The notes beneath the pieces were generated by a model. That model searched no databases, was not told where the DNA came from, and saw only the letters and a list, made by a program, of their open reading frames with translations. Shown piece by piece: positions 30,385 through 41,045 of a stretch of 64,000 nucleotides of DNA (its first letter is position 1; each line of letters starts with the position of its first letter). This stretch comes from Endotrypanum monterogeii (Eukaryota; Euglenozoa; Kinetoplastea; Trypanosomatida; Trypanosomatidae), in the NCBI GenBank assembly GCA_000333855.2, contig CM007325.1, forward strand, positions 1 to 64,000, in the 5' to 3' direction. A program made the position numbers and the translations under genes.

Positions 30385-30864
30385 ATCAACCATACCGTTC
30401 CACCAGAGCTAAAGGGAAAAAGGTTTGCGTTTGCAAAGGATCAAAAGGTGTTTCTTCTTATATGCATCTAGGGAAGTACAGGAATGGAGAGGGGAAGGGG
30501 GGGGTTCGGGGTACTCGGTCGACAATGTACACTTGGGTTTTTTTTTCTTCATGTACTTTACTGACCCTTCTCCGCCTGTCACGTCCATCTGGTAGACAGG
30601 CACCTTTACGTTTCCCCGCTAGTTTGTGTATACTCTCCAGGATTTGTAACCACTTCCTTTGATGATCATCGATTTTTCTCCACGCTGTGCGCTGTCTTTC
30701 ACGTTATACCAGTATCTGGAAAGACTCGGAGGGATTCATAAGACTGCAGCCATTACAGTATACATGCCTGTGAAGTCGCGGTTTTGGGAAGATGGAGGGT
30801 GTGCTACGTCATGTTTCTCGCGGTACGCTTTTTTTCTCTCTTGTTCGCATTGCTGCGCTCAACA

Positions 30865-30918
30865 TTATATATATATATATCAATGGTCGTGTGTGTGTGT
30901 GTGTGTGTATGTGTGTGT
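30865..30918. repeat. (TA)n and (TG)n arrays separated by 8 bases
   Basis: TA dinucleotides (30865-30880), a short spacer, then TG dinucleotides with one TA interruption to 30918. Confidence 0.9.
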
Positions 30919-32175
30919 GAATGCCGTTAATGTGTGATGTTGGATGATGATGTGTCCCGTTGGGTTCTCGTCGTGTTTTCTTTTGTTGTTGTTGCCCCTA
31001 CGCTCTCCTTTTTTCCTTCTTTTTGTCGTTTTGTTTTGTATTCGCTTTCCCATCGAAGCGCTTATTAGCTCCTCTCCTTCTTTTCCCTCTTTTTTTTTTT
31101 ACATCTATCCTCTCACCCCATACACGTCTATGCTTCTTTTGTTTTTTCCAGACGTGTGTAGTTGCGCATACGTTTTGTTCCTCTCTGTTCGTGTCTCGCT
31201 CCTTCTCCCTCCTCTCTTCCTCAGCGGTCTCATACTTCGGTGAGGCAAAGCACCATGATAATTATTGTGTGTATGTGTGTGTGTGGGGTGGGGGGGGAGA
31301 TATCCGCCGAGCAGTTGCATCTCGAGTGCGAAGGAAAGTGCGTGGACCAGGGGTGGGGTGGTGGTGGATTGTCGGTCGATGCGCACATCGTCTTTCGTAT
31401 GGATTTTGAAAGCACCAGAACAGCAGGGATGCGGGCTCACATGTGAATAGTCCATGGGTTGCACGCCTCCCTCCGATACGCGCGGAAATGCAATCGCTGA
31501 AGAAAAGAAAGGAAGGCGGGAAAGAGGGAAGGCCCTGGAGACGAGCGGGGGAAGGCTGAGTACCGCTTATCTGTTGGGCCTCCGCGCTAGGATCGGCTAT
31601 GAAAGGTGGGATACCTGGAGGCAACAAGTGTGTCGATGCCAAGCTGATAAATCAGAGGACGTGCATTGCTTTCTGTTGTGATGTGCGTTTTGATGTAAAG
31701 CGCACATGTGCATCGGCGAGTGATATTGTGGATCTCGCACTCTTTTTTTTCCGAGAAGAGGGCCAGCAATGTCTTCGCCGAAACTACTCGCGATGCCGAT
31801 GTGAAACAATCTCCCCGCCACATTTCGATCTCAAGGGATTAACAATGAACACAGTCGAGACTCGCTTCATCACTCCGGTCGCCCCTCGCGCCCCTCTACT
31901 GAACATTCTCCGGTGGGACTCTGCTTCTTCGCCTTCTCTTCATCCCTCTATTTCTTCACACCCTGCTCGTTAACGGCAGAAGCGGTGCACCTATGCATTG
32001 TTTTTTTTTTTTCTGATCTTTGCACCCTACACTCGTATATTCGTCTGCTCGCCGTGGCCGCGTGTGTGAGTGCGCCTCGAGCAAGTGTGTAGAGGAAGAC
32101 TGCCATATTGAAGAGAGAAGACCTGTGCGAGTACGCAGCGGGGGAGGGGGTCTGTGCGGCCTCACTGTCCTCGAG

Positions 32176-32547
32176 ATGCAAACGAGTCGGCTGCTGTTCA
32201 TACAGTTTCTTCTTAACACCCCATTCGACCACCAGCCCATTGCCATCCCCAGTGTGCCAACGGTGCGTTCTGTAATCGAAGATATCGTACCACCAAAGTC
32301 AGAGCTAAGTCGGGTTGATGAAGTAGGGCTTCTGCTGAAGCACCTCCCCACCGCTTGCGACAGGGCGAAGCAGCTTCAACATGATGCCCAGTACGCGAGC
32401 CGCTACTACCGCGCCAGGCTCAATCGCGGCACGCAACTTCAGCTCAAGCAGGCCACGCACATAGCTGCTCTTTCGAGTACAGGGGAGGTGCAGCAGTGGG
32501 CACGCAACCGTCTGCACCCCATCACTGATCCCTTTCAGTGCCAGTAG
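32176..32547 (+). CDS. Small hypothetical protein, 123 aa
   Basis: I do not recognise this protein. The frame is open from 32020 but the first ATG is at 32176, starting MQTSRLLFIQFLLN, a hydrophobic N-terminal segment with a single basic residue. The middle (residues 40-95) looks helical and includes RVDEVGLLLKHLP and the basic YYRARLNRGTQ. There is no obvious metal site or enzyme motif. Codon use in the ATG-initiated part looks coding, whereas the upstream extension is not. It stands alone between a 3.85-kb gap and the TrmB-like gene. A small organellar or complex-subunit protein is possible; confidence that it is a gene is moderate. Confidence 0.6.
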   Translation: MQTSRLLFIQFLLNTPFDHQPIAIPSVPTVRSVIEDIVPPKSELSRVDEVGLLLKHLPTACDRAKQLQHDAQYASRYYRARLNRGTQLQLKQATHIAALSSTGEVQQWARNRLHPITDPFQCQ

Positions 32548-33662
32548 ACAATACTTACTACCCGATTCTCTCGACAGAAAGAAGGTCTCTTTCTTTGTGT
32601 GTGCATGTGGTTGCAGGATGGATTGACAGTGAGTCTGTGCTTCGTAAGTTCGCGTCGAGGCACGTTGTACGATTACGGCTATCGCAAGCACAGGGAAGCA
32701 CAAGTGTTGAGAGGAGGGAGGGAAGGGGTGGGGCAGTCTTTAATGGTTTCGTGAGGTCAATAGACCTTCTTTTATTCCTCACTCCCTGAGTCACATGGAA
32801 ATGGTCTTCTTCACGCGAGGAGGAGGGGTTCGCTCCAGTCTAACCGAAAGACATGCACATGAAAAGAAAAAAAAAAGGGAACTAAGAGGTAAAGTGAAGA
32901 GATTCAAACTTATCATGGACGGGCGTGCTCCAACACACCGGAAAAGAAAATCGGTGTCTCTCGACGCATTAGAAGAGCCCCTGCTAGCACTTTGTTAGGC
33001 ACCAAGAAAAACAATCCATGCAAGGAGGGAATTCGTGGTGCGGCTGTACTCACTCTTCCTGTATCTCGCCATGCTGGTCCTCTGTGATGTCCCGCATCAC
33101 TTCCTGCTGTGTGGCATCTTTTCCCCCTCTACGCTTTTTTTTTTCTTCCCCCCCCCAAAAAAAAAAAAAATGGATGCACGCACACACACACATGTGTATA
33201 TGGCGTTCTATCGCGTGTGGATAAAGTTTGCACTTCTCTGTGTGTGGAGGTGTACGCAGGGGCATTTTTACCTCGCGCTGTCCTTGTGCTTTATTCAACC
33301 GTCCATACTCGCACTGTCGCTGTTTCCCAGGTGTCCACCTTCGCTCGACGCAAAGCTTCTGCCGTTAGAGGCACCGGTGCAAAGGCGAGTGGAAGACCTG
33401 CGCGATCTCGAAGACAGGCAGGGCAGGTGAGCACCTGGTTGTATTGAAGGTCATTAACAAGTGCAGTTCAACGCTTTCAGCACGTCGCTGTGTCCACCAG
33501 CGCTCACTCCTGCGTTCCTCACGTATGCCGTTGAGTCGCCCCACTCGCTGAATCACCCCCCCCCCCACACACACACACGCGCGTCCAGCCAAGTCTTACA
33601 GACGGAGTTTGGAGGTTGAAGCGAGGGTGCATGCTGAGGTGGATACTCTCGCGCTCAAAAAC
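32548..33662 (+). other. Intergenic region
   Basis: 1.1 kb. Mixed T, C and A homopolymers lie at 33137-33169, a short CA array at 33180-33192, and a C run plus CA array at 33557-33580, close to the next gene. Open frames here read through these tracts. No gene is seen. Confidence 0.5.
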
Positions 33663-34655
33663 ATGCTGCGACGGACTTCGAGAAAACTGACGGTGATGGC
33701 GGCCGTCGGACTTGCAATTGTCGGTGCTGGTGATAGTGATCAGCAGAAAAGGTCGCTGCAGCAACTTCTTCGGAACCATGAAGAAGGCGTCGCTGCAAAC
33801 GCTCAAGGTAGGATCACAGTCACGAGCACCTACAATGTGGAGAGTGCCCTGTACTACGATCAGTACAACATGGCAGTTTTTCCAAGTGTCGGCGGTGGCA
33901 CCGCGCGGCAAGCGCTTCGGACGAGGCTCGTTGAATCAAGTGCCATTGCGGGTGTCCAAGAAAGACTTTTGTCGCCATGGCAGGCCGAGGGCAGTCACCG
34001 TGTTGTCGTCTTCGGCTGCCGCAGTGTTGCATACCTAAAGCGGCAACTCCTTGCCGATATGACGCACTCTTTTCTTGTGGTTGATCCCTCGCTGAAGGAA
34101 TTGATGGAGGCCGCTGCTGCGCTAAAGCCGAATTTTGCGCAAAGAATCTTTTTTCTTCGCTGTGAGTCGATGTTTACGTGTCTGCAGGTGCTGCAGCCAG
34201 AGACAGCAGATGTCGTGGTTGTTCCAATGCCTGTACCGTATTGGTCCAAGCACGGTAGCCACCGGCGCCTCGTACACTTCGACTTTTTCTGCGCGGCTCA
34301 CCGTGTTCTGCGAGTGCGAGACGGGCCTGCCGACCCTCGGGGTCTTGTTTTGTTCACAGATTGTGAGCCCTACGCAGCTTTTATGATGGAGCATTTGGAG
34401 GAGGCGAAACTGGTGGTGCCATACACCCGAAAAAACCCACTCCAACTCTTTCAACGGTGGCTGCCACAAGGTGAGCTCCTTAGCAATAGTGAGAGCGGTA
34501 TTGAGCGGCGCCGTCGCGAATTTCCAAAGCAGCGCGGGGAGGAGGTGATCGCGCTGGCAGCCGCGAAGAGTGGTGCAACGACACCAGACGTGAACCGGTT
34601 GCTGTCTGCCTACGACTACTCTCGAAAGTACTACCGAAGCTTGTCCCAGGGGTGA
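33663..34655 (+). CDS. Degenerate TrmB-like (tRNA m7G) methyltransferase fold protein, 330 aa
   Basis: The frame opens at a TTG (33609); the first ATG is 33663, giving MLRRTSRKLTVMAAVGLAIVG, a basic then hydrophobic start that could be a mitochondrial presequence. The middle follows the TrmB layout: a VVVFGCRS strand-turn (about 115-122) where the SAM-binding GxGxG loop belongs, FLVVDPS for the acidic strand end, then PMPVPYW (188-194) and HGSHRRLVHFDFF (about 198-210), matching TrmB's FPDPW...KRRLV...F, and later FTDCEPYAAFMM for the TD...Y.. motif. The glycine-rich loop and the catalytic-type Asp of FPDPW are both changed, so activity is doubtful. A catalytically dead methyltransferase acting in mitochondrial ribosome assembly or RNA processing would fit kinetoplastid precedent; this is inference. 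Confidence 0.75.
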   Translation: MLRRTSRKLTVMAAVGLAIVGAGDSDQQKRSLQQLLRNHEEGVAANAQGRITVTSTYNVESALYYDQYNMAVFPSVGGGTARQALRTRLVESSAIAGVQERLLSPWQAEGSHRVVVFGCRSVAYLKRQLLADMTHSFLVVDPSLKELMEAAAALKPNFAQRIFFLRCESMFTCLQVLQPETADVVVVPMPVPYWSKHGSHRRLVHFDFFCAAHRVLRVRDGPADPRGLVLFTDCEPYAAFMMEHLEEAKLVVPYTRKNPLQLFQRWLPQGELLSNSESGIERRRREFPKQRGEEVIALAAAKSGATTPDVNRLLSAYDYSRKYYRSLSQG

Positions 34656-35467
34656 GTACAGAGCAGGATGGCTGCGTCTGAAATCTTTTTTTTTTGCCGG
34701 TTTTACTTATGTCAGCTACCTGTGCGCTGAAATTCGTTTTTCATACTGGGTTTTTGGCGAGCGCGCTGTCCACTGCTCTGGTTGCGTTTACAGCATATTT
34801 TGTTGCATGATGCAGCTTTTTTCACTTCGCCGCCGTCCCGCCTACTCCCCCGACTCCCCCCCCCCCAAACACAAACACAAACAGAAGCACACCGCCACAA
34901 AAGCCCCGGCACCCAATATTTTTGCGCTTTGCTCGTCTCTACTTTTCGTTTCTGCTCGCGAACCTTCGCACCACGAATGAACCTCTCGTCTGCTTAGCGA
35001 ATGCGTTTGATCTCTTGCGGCTCGTTACTGTATTAGCCTGACTAGCTCAACATTCAATGCGGGCGATGTTGGGTGATGACTGGGGTGCATTTTTGGTCTG
35101 CGGCATCTGTGCTCGATCACAGATAACATTTAATTTCTCATGTTTCACACCCCATACGATTATGTACGTGCATGCAGGTATACATGCGCATAGGGTGAGT
35201 ATCATGGGGGCGCGGTGTATTTCGCTTCCTTCCCCTTGTCGCCTTTTTTTTTTTTACTCACTTGGTTCTCGGTAAATTATGTTTGAGCCGGGGATGGTGG
35301 GAGATTCATTGGATCACCACAGAGATATGCTTGGTATGAAAGCTGTACCCACACTAGAAATTGATTTTTGTTGTCTGTGTCTTGACATTGTCTCTGCGCT
35401 CCTTATTCGAGCCTCGTAGGGTCACCCTTCTCTTCCCTTTCTATTCTGCATTTCCTTTTCCTTCTTT

Positions 35468-35468
<1 letters not shown>

Positions 35469-35507
<39 letters not shown>
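35469..35507. repeat. (CA)n microsatellite
   Basis: About 19 perfect AC dinucleotides downstream of the TrmB-like gene. Confidence 0.95.
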
Positions 35508-35512
<5 letters not shown>

Positions 35513-35574
35513 ATATGCCCCATCTACACGTTTTACTTTCATTTGCCCTCTCCCCCCGTGTCATGCTCTCGACA

Positions 35575-35610
35575 TTATATATATATACTTATATATATAT
35601 ATATATATAA
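35575..35610. repeat. (TA)n microsatellite
   Basis: AT dinucleotides with one CT interruption near 35588. Confidence 0.9.
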
Positions 35611-36484
35611 ATTATCTGGGGTTTATTTGTGTGTATACGCGATTATATAACTTTGGCACCCATCCCCCCCTTTTTCCTCCCACGCGTTTCGCGCTGCGGG
35701 ACACTTTCATGTCTCATTTCCACCATATGAAACAACCGCGCCGTCCCTTCCACCCTCCTCACTACATAATCACACAAATAATAATAATAATAAACTGATT
35801 CAACCCAAATCGCAGAAATTTTCACCTTCGACACGCTCGTCCCCCACAGACGGTCACCTCGTCGATCGCGGCGACCAGAATCATCAACACCACCTCCGCC
35901 GAAGCTCAATTCCCCCCCTCCCCCGTTTTGTATTGTACTGAGTTTGGCTTGCTGACCACCTTTTTTGTTTTTGTTTTCCTTCTCACCCTTCGGGTTCAAA
36001 TCTTTACATTTTTCACCTCTGCCAGTTTCTCGTCGCGTCACTCCAGCTCGACCGTTTACAGCTTCTCGTGTTTTATTATTTTTGTGTCTGTGTCGCAATT
36101 GTGCCTGACAGGATCGGCACAGGTACGCCCGCTCCTGTAGTACCTACACATCCCCACGCACAGTCCACCATCTCGCTCTTGACACCTCTTCTCGAGACTC
36201 TCATTATCTTTCCGCTTAGTCAACGGGGGGACTTTGAGGTGGGCGCATCTGGAGGCGCTTACGTGTGCACGGCTACTCGGCGACTTTTGTCTACAGGCAA
36301 GCGCTGTACAAGAAGAGAAGAGGGTCTTCGTGAGGTGTGTGTATTTGTGGGTGCGTGTGTGAGGTGGCCACGCTTTTTCTGTGCGTTCCTGTTGCCCGGA
36401 GGACTGATATATGTATGCATATTTGTCAACGTGATATATCCCGCATTATCATTTCTTCCTTTTTTTTCTACATATATAATCACA

Positions 36485-36503
36485 GACACACACACACACA
36501 TAA

Positions 36504-36538
<35 letters not shown>

Positions 36539-36552
36539 ATATATTTATTTAT
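36485..36552. repeat. (CA)n-(TA)n compound microsatellite
   Basis: CA dinucleotides, a short AAA spacer, then a long interrupted TA array, 150 bp upstream of the kinase ATG. Confidence 0.92.
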
Positions 36553-36697
36553 AAACAGTACATCTGGACTCAGCGTTATCGCGCGTGTGTCTGTGTGTGT
36601 CCTCCTTGGTGTGTGTGGTAGTGGGGTATTTCTATTTCTGTATAGTCATTTCGTTACGTGGTGAGAGTGGTTGTTCTAGTGAAGCTGTCTCACAATA

Positions 36698-38017
36698 ATG
36701 ACGACCCTTCCCTTCCCGCTGGTTGAGGACATTGGAGAGTTGTACATGCTGGATGACATATACGATTTTCTCGGCGAAGGCACCTTCGCCACCGTATTCA
36801 AAGCAGTTAGCACCATGAGCCGTGGTGTGGTGCTAGAGAACCAAACCGTGGCACTAAAGATGATCGCCAAAAGAAATCTCACCAACGACAAACTAGTGCG
36901 TGATGTTATCAACGAGGTACACGTCCTTCGTCAGACAGAGCACCCCAATTGTGTGCGATTTATTGAATGTTTGCAGACGCCGGTCTACGTTGTCATTGTC
37001 ACGGAGTATGTTGAGGGCGTTGAGCTTTTCCAGGCCCTCAAAGAACAGAAGTTCACAGAGGCAATGGTGCTGAACGTAATGCGGCAGCTGCTGAGCGCGC
37101 TCGCCTACCTACACAATACGCTGCACTTCGTTCATCGCGACGTCAAGCCGGAGAACGTCATCCTCGCGACACAGGAGACCCCACTGCGAGTCGTCCTCGT
37201 CGATTTTGGACTTGCCCGTAGCTGTGAGCGAAGGCGGCCGCGCATCTCGCGTGAATTTGCTACACAAATGCAACTTCAGCGGCCGTTACCGGTACGCAAC
37301 ATGTCTGTGGAGTCGGTCGAGTGTGATAGTCCCATGCTGGCGACACCGTGCGGCACGCTCAAATACGCTGCCCCGGAGACAGTTCAGTCAATTACACAGA
37401 GTGCCCAGCTTTCCACGACCAAGACCTTACTGTCGCGCCTCGATGTGTACGCTGCGGGTGTCATTATGTATGTCATGCTGAGTGGCGCCCTCCCCTTCAA
37501 GAACTTTGCCAACAAGGCAAGCCTAGTCACAGAAATGCGCAACTCGCTGTCATTCGACGGACCACGCTGGGCTGGCATCAGCTCCGAGGCGATAGATCTC
37601 AACAGAGCGCTACTCAACTTCAACGCCGTTTCGCGGCCCCGCGCGGCGGAGGCGCTACAGTACCCGTGGTTCAAGATTTACGGCAGCGCCCTGCTGCGTA
37701 TGTCAACGGGGGAGGCGCAGCTCACACCCGTCAGCCCGCTGGAGTCGAGTATTTGTGAGCGTGGGGCGATGACGCACGCCTTTGAGGCAATGCGCGCGAC
37801 TGAGGATGCGCTGTACTACAACGAGGAGGAGATGGAGCCGAAGTCGTCGCCGGTGTCCAATCACGGCGGTTTGCGTACACCGAACAGTCGCTGTGTAAGC
37901 GTCCCGTTTGGAGCTAATACAGTGGCAGTGACAAATGTCAGTCATAACAGCGGTGGAACGGCTACCACCACCGCCGTCACCCGCACAACGCAGTCCAGCT
38001 ATTTCGATTTCGTGTAA
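36698..38017 (+). CDS. Serine/threonine protein kinase, CAMK-like, 439 aa
   Basis: A complete kinase domain spans residues about 22-330. Visible are the glycine loop GEGTFATV (26-33), VALK with Lys54, HRDVKPEN (Asp148), the DFG Asp169, CGTLKYAAPE (about 218-227), and the DVYAAGVIMYVMLSG segment. Layout and motifs suit the CAMK group. The stretch from DFG to APE is about 56 residues, roughly twice the usual length, with an Arg- and Ser-rich insertion (CERRRPRISREF...). The C-terminal 110 residues are low-complexity, Thr/Ser/Asn-rich and probably disordered. All catalytic residues are present, so it should be active. No calmodulin-binding or other regulatory domain is recognisable, and the substrate is unknown. 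Confidence 0.93.
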   Translation: MTTLPFPLVEDIGELYMLDDIYDFLGEGTFATVFKAVSTMSRGVVLENQTVALKMIAKRNLTNDKLVRDVINEVHVLRQTEHPNCVRFIECLQTPVYVVIVTEYVEGVELFQALKEQKFTEAMVLNVMRQLLSALAYLHNTLHFVHRDVKPENVILATQETPLRVVLVDFGLARSCERRRPRISREFATQMQLQRPLPVRNMSVESVECDSPMLATPCGTLKYAAPETVQSITQSAQLSTTKTLLSRLDVYAAGVIMYVMLSGALPFKNFANKASLVTEMRNSLSFDGPRWAGISSEAIDLNRALLNFNAVSRPRAAEALQYPWFKIYGSALLRMSTGEAQLTPVSPLESSICERGAMTHAFEAMRATEDALYYNEEEMEPKSSPVSNHGGLRTPNSRCVSVPFGANTVAVTNVSHNSGGTATTTAVTRTTQSSYFDFV

Positions 38018-40218
38018 GTGCCTTGAAGTCTTTGGGAGCCAAAAAAAGAATTGGCCAGAAGGGGCTCTCTACATTTCCGAAATAAACGGCATTTGTGCTT
38101 TTATTCCTCCCAACACCTCAGCTGAACTCTTTTTTTTTTTTGGTTGTTTTCTGTTTTGATTTCCGCTACTACTTTTTATCCAGTATGTTTCACTGTATTT
38201 ATACGTTTGTACGGGCTTCTCGTTGTGTCTGTATCAGAGAGAGTTGTTGACATACATATTAGGAGGTGAGGGGTATACTAGTAAGGTGTGGAAAAGCTCA
38301 CAGGCTTATCGACGCCTTCCCGGTTGTTTCTACTTCACTTTATACGCTTTTATGATGTGTTTCCCTAGACTAACGGGATATGCTGCAGGTGGATGCGAGT
38401 AGGCGAGTTGGCGTAGCATTGGTGCGTGGGTGTTATGGGTTTCAATCACAACATAGTACCCCTGAGATCTATGATTTACGCCTGAAGTGTGTCCATCTGC
38501 GCGCCGATTTTTTTTTTTTGCCTCGGCAATGTGTACAACGGTCATGTCGAGCAGTGCCTGTTAGGGAGCTGCGTGGGGCGGGGAGGGGAGGGAGGGCCGG
38601 CGCGTGGCTCTCAAAGTCAGCGGTGTACTGTGTTGTTTTTTCACCCGCTCTCTCTCTTTCGCTGTCCGCCAGTATTGTTGTTGTTTTGAGAGTTTCCCTG
38701 GCTATGGTCGCTACGTGCCTGCAGGCTCTATGAGGCTTTGGGATTGGTGTCCTGTGTGCACATCGCTTTCGTCTCCTCTATCACGTACCCCTTTACGGGC
38801 CCACCACCCGCAACCATACACTCTTCCGCATCTTCTGCCGTCTTATTGTCTCCCAGTTTTCTCTCTTTTTTTTTCTTTTGCTAGGGGTGAGACATTCAGT
38901 ATGTGAAACGTGATGTGTGCGCGGACGTGTATATGCCTCACACTCTGCGTTAGGGCAGGGTTGCGTGTTTTTCTTTCCAAGTGGATAATGAGTTAGTGCT
39001 TGGTGGGCGTGCTGCTTATCCTAGGAAGAGGATTTCTGTACGGATTTTTTTTTTTTCGGTTTGTGAGAGAGTGGTCTGTGATCCGATTGAGGAGGGAATT
39101 CGTGTTGGAGTGGTCGGGCGATTATGATCGTCCTTACTCAGCTTCTGCGTGTTATTATTTTTTTTTGGTTGTTGTTGCTGCTGTTCGCTCCCCCCTTCCC
39201 CCCTTCTCCTCCTCCTCCTCTTTTTTTTTTCCCGTACGTATTGCATCTTTTCATTTGCATTTTAGTTACTCGACGAGATATTTTATTTTTTATTTTTGGC
39301 TGCAAACAGATACACTTACAAAACGTGCACAGAGGGACGCAGGGGTCGATGAACATAGTGCTTGAGTAGAAATACACGGTTTGCGTTGGGTAAACATATT
39401 TGGTAGGGAGACATCTTTTTTTTTTTTCCCCAGTGTGTCGATGTGTGGAAGAGGAGTGTATATCTGATTGTGTGACCTGCCCACGCTATCCACCTCTCCC
39501 TTTCCAGAGAAAATTTGTACTGGCTCTCTCCGCTCATCGTGGCGAGGTGCGGGGGGGGGGTCAGAGGCTGCCTATCGCAGTGCCAGACGCCACGCGGGGT
39601 CCAGTACCTGCTTCGGGGGAGGCCCCAAGTCCTTTCCCCTCCATTCTTCTTCCCACGAACGCCAATCCGTATGATGCGGTGGCAGGGTCACGCGCCGAGG
39701 CTGTAGGAGTTTTCATATCGATGTGCCGCTGCTGTAGTGGGTGGCCAGGCCATGCATTGAGTTGCGTGAGAGGAAGATGGGCTTGTGGACGCGCGTGCAT
39801 CATACAAATGATGGGCCCAAGTGTGAGCGTGCCTCGAGCCCACACCACTCAGTCCCCAGTGCACCGTCTCGGCGGACCACGAGTCACGCCAAGGGACGTA
39901 CCGCGTGGTGACTTGCACAACGATGGGGGGCTGCGTGGTGACGTGTGTCGAGTGTGGTGATCAGGGTGTGATGCAGCAGCTGTGCTCGGGTGGGCGAGGT
40001 GTGGCGGGGTGGGTGTGTGGGGCTGTGCTCGCAAACACAAACCTTGTATGCCGGCTTGTGTACGCCGCGAGAAAGAACCCTGCGTTTATCGCGCAGGCTC
40101 GTCCAGGTTTATTTCCCTCCTCCTCCCCCCCTTTTTCACCTCCGCCACCTTCTATTTCCTTCACACAGGGACACATACGGGTGTTGTTGTTCCTCTTCGC
40201 CCAGCGATTCGCCTCTCT

Positions 40219-40247
40219 GTGTGTCTGTGTGTGTGTGTGTGTGTGTG
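40219..40247. repeat. (TG)n run preceding repeat copy 1
   Basis: TG dinucleotides with one TC interruption, running directly into the 58-bp repeat at 40248. Confidence 0.9.
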
Positions 40248-40305
40248 TTGATGAGTCTGGGCAAGGGCAGGTGTACCCCACGCGCCCTTCCTTTCCTCAC
40301 CCCTC
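40248..40305. repeat. 58-bp repeat, copy 1 (upstream of helicase gene)
   Basis: This 58-bp segment, starting TTGATGAGTCTGGGCAAGGG, recurs at 43132-43189 with one difference (C here, T there, at the CACGCGCC/CACGTGCC position). Both copies are preceded by a (TG)n run and diverge immediately after CACCCCTC. Copy 1 lies about 740 bp before the helicase start codon. Confidence 0.95.
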
Positions 40306-41005
40306 CGTCGTCTTCCGTCGTTCACATTTATTTTTCTGGGTCGTTTTTTTCCTATTGTCCACATCTGTGTGTACCTTGAGGTTACTGCAACCTCTCCTCC
40401 CCATATTGGTCTCGGTTTTCTGTGCGTCTGCCCCTTGTACCCATACTTGTACTTTTCTTTCTGTGTTTGCCTCCCTCCCTCCCTCCCTCCACGAATGGTG
40501 GAAAGCAATCAAAAAACAGGAGGAGGGGGGTACTCCATATGCCCTACTAATAACGCCGTACATCGACGCGGGCTGCTTCGTGGAAACACAAGAAAAGGAA
40601 AGGAATAAATAGGTACTAATGTTTATACGATCAAGTGGGCGTCAGCGCTGCTGTTTATCTCCGTCGTTGTTCTGCTGTAATGGGAGAGGGGCCGTCTAGG
40701 GAAGGGGTAGGAGTGGGTCTATCTGGGTGAGGAGGTGTTTGATTTGCTGCTTCACTTTCCAAAAAAAAAATTCGTATGCCAAAGCGAACAAAAGGGATGC
40801 GTGGCTGCATATCCTGCCGAGAGACGTAGTTGACAGTGTATCACCCGCAACTCCTGTTTTCTACTTGATGTCTTTCCGCGTACCAGGCGAATCGTGAGCT
40901 GCTGTCCTCTCTCTCTCTCACACACACACTCTCTCCCCCCTCCCCCCATGAACACACACATCTTATACACACGCACAGTGGAGTTTTTTTCATTTCTTGT
41001 TCATC

Positions 41006-41041
41006 GTTTTTTTTTTTTATCTGCAACACTTACGTCTCCAG
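41006..41041 (+). promoter_or_regulatory. Polypyrimidine tract and AG 4 nt before the helicase ATG
   Basis: A T-rich tract with a 13-T run is followed by AG-free sequence up to CCAG at 41038-41041. The ATG is at 41046. A strong-looking spliced-leader acceptor, giving a 4-nt 5' UTR if used. Confidence 0.45.
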
Positions 41042-41045
41042 TACG

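Larger units (their letters stand above)
28327..32175 (+). other. 3.85-kb gap without a recognisable gene
   Basis: The longest gene-free stretch in the window. It holds a G run (28471-28481), AT/TG arrays (28928-28964, 30214-30244, 30361-30384, 30865-30918), a G run near 31286-31298, and many T-rich tracts (for example 31089-31100 and 32001-32012). Open frames reach about 150 codons but are low-complexity, start at non-ATG codons or read through microsatellites. I see no tRNA, rRNA or retroposon ORF. It probably combines a long phosphatase 3' UTR and 5' sequences of the next gene; small nucleolar RNAs cannot be excluded by eye. Confidence 0.5.
34656..36697 (+). other. 2.0-kb intergenic region rich in microsatellites
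   Basis: Contains (CA)n at 35469-35507, (TA)n at 35575-35610, a short (AAT)n at about 35777-35793 and a CA-TA array at 36485-36552, plus T runs at 34686-34696 and 35246-35256. A pyrimidine-rich stretch near 36448-36470 followed by CAG is a candidate acceptor for the kinase gene. No gene is seen. Confidence 0.5.
38018..41045 (+). other. 3.0-kb gap upstream of the helicase gene
   Basis: Contains T runs at 38130-38140, 39046-39056 and 39416-39428, CT/CTC-rich stretches at 39188-39232, a G run at 39550-39558, and the upstream copy of a 58-bp repeat preceded by (TG)n (40219-40305). A 186-codon frame at 39400-39960 starts at TTG and has no coding character. No gene is seen. Confidence 0.5.

Noticed and set aside
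33035..33430. 131-codon frame upstream of the TrmB-like gene, as a possible first exon
   Set aside because: Passes through T, C and A homopolymers; no matching splice junction is visible, and cis-introns are very rare in these organisms.
35985..36010. GGGTTCAAATC, resembling a tRNA B box
   Set aside because: The flanking bases do not form a T-arm stem and no acceptor or anticodon arm is visible upstream.
39400..39960. 186-codon frame on the + strand
   Set aside because: Starts at TTG, reads through T, G and other low-complexity tracts, has no recognisable domain and an odd Cys/Arg/Gly-rich composition; more likely chance.
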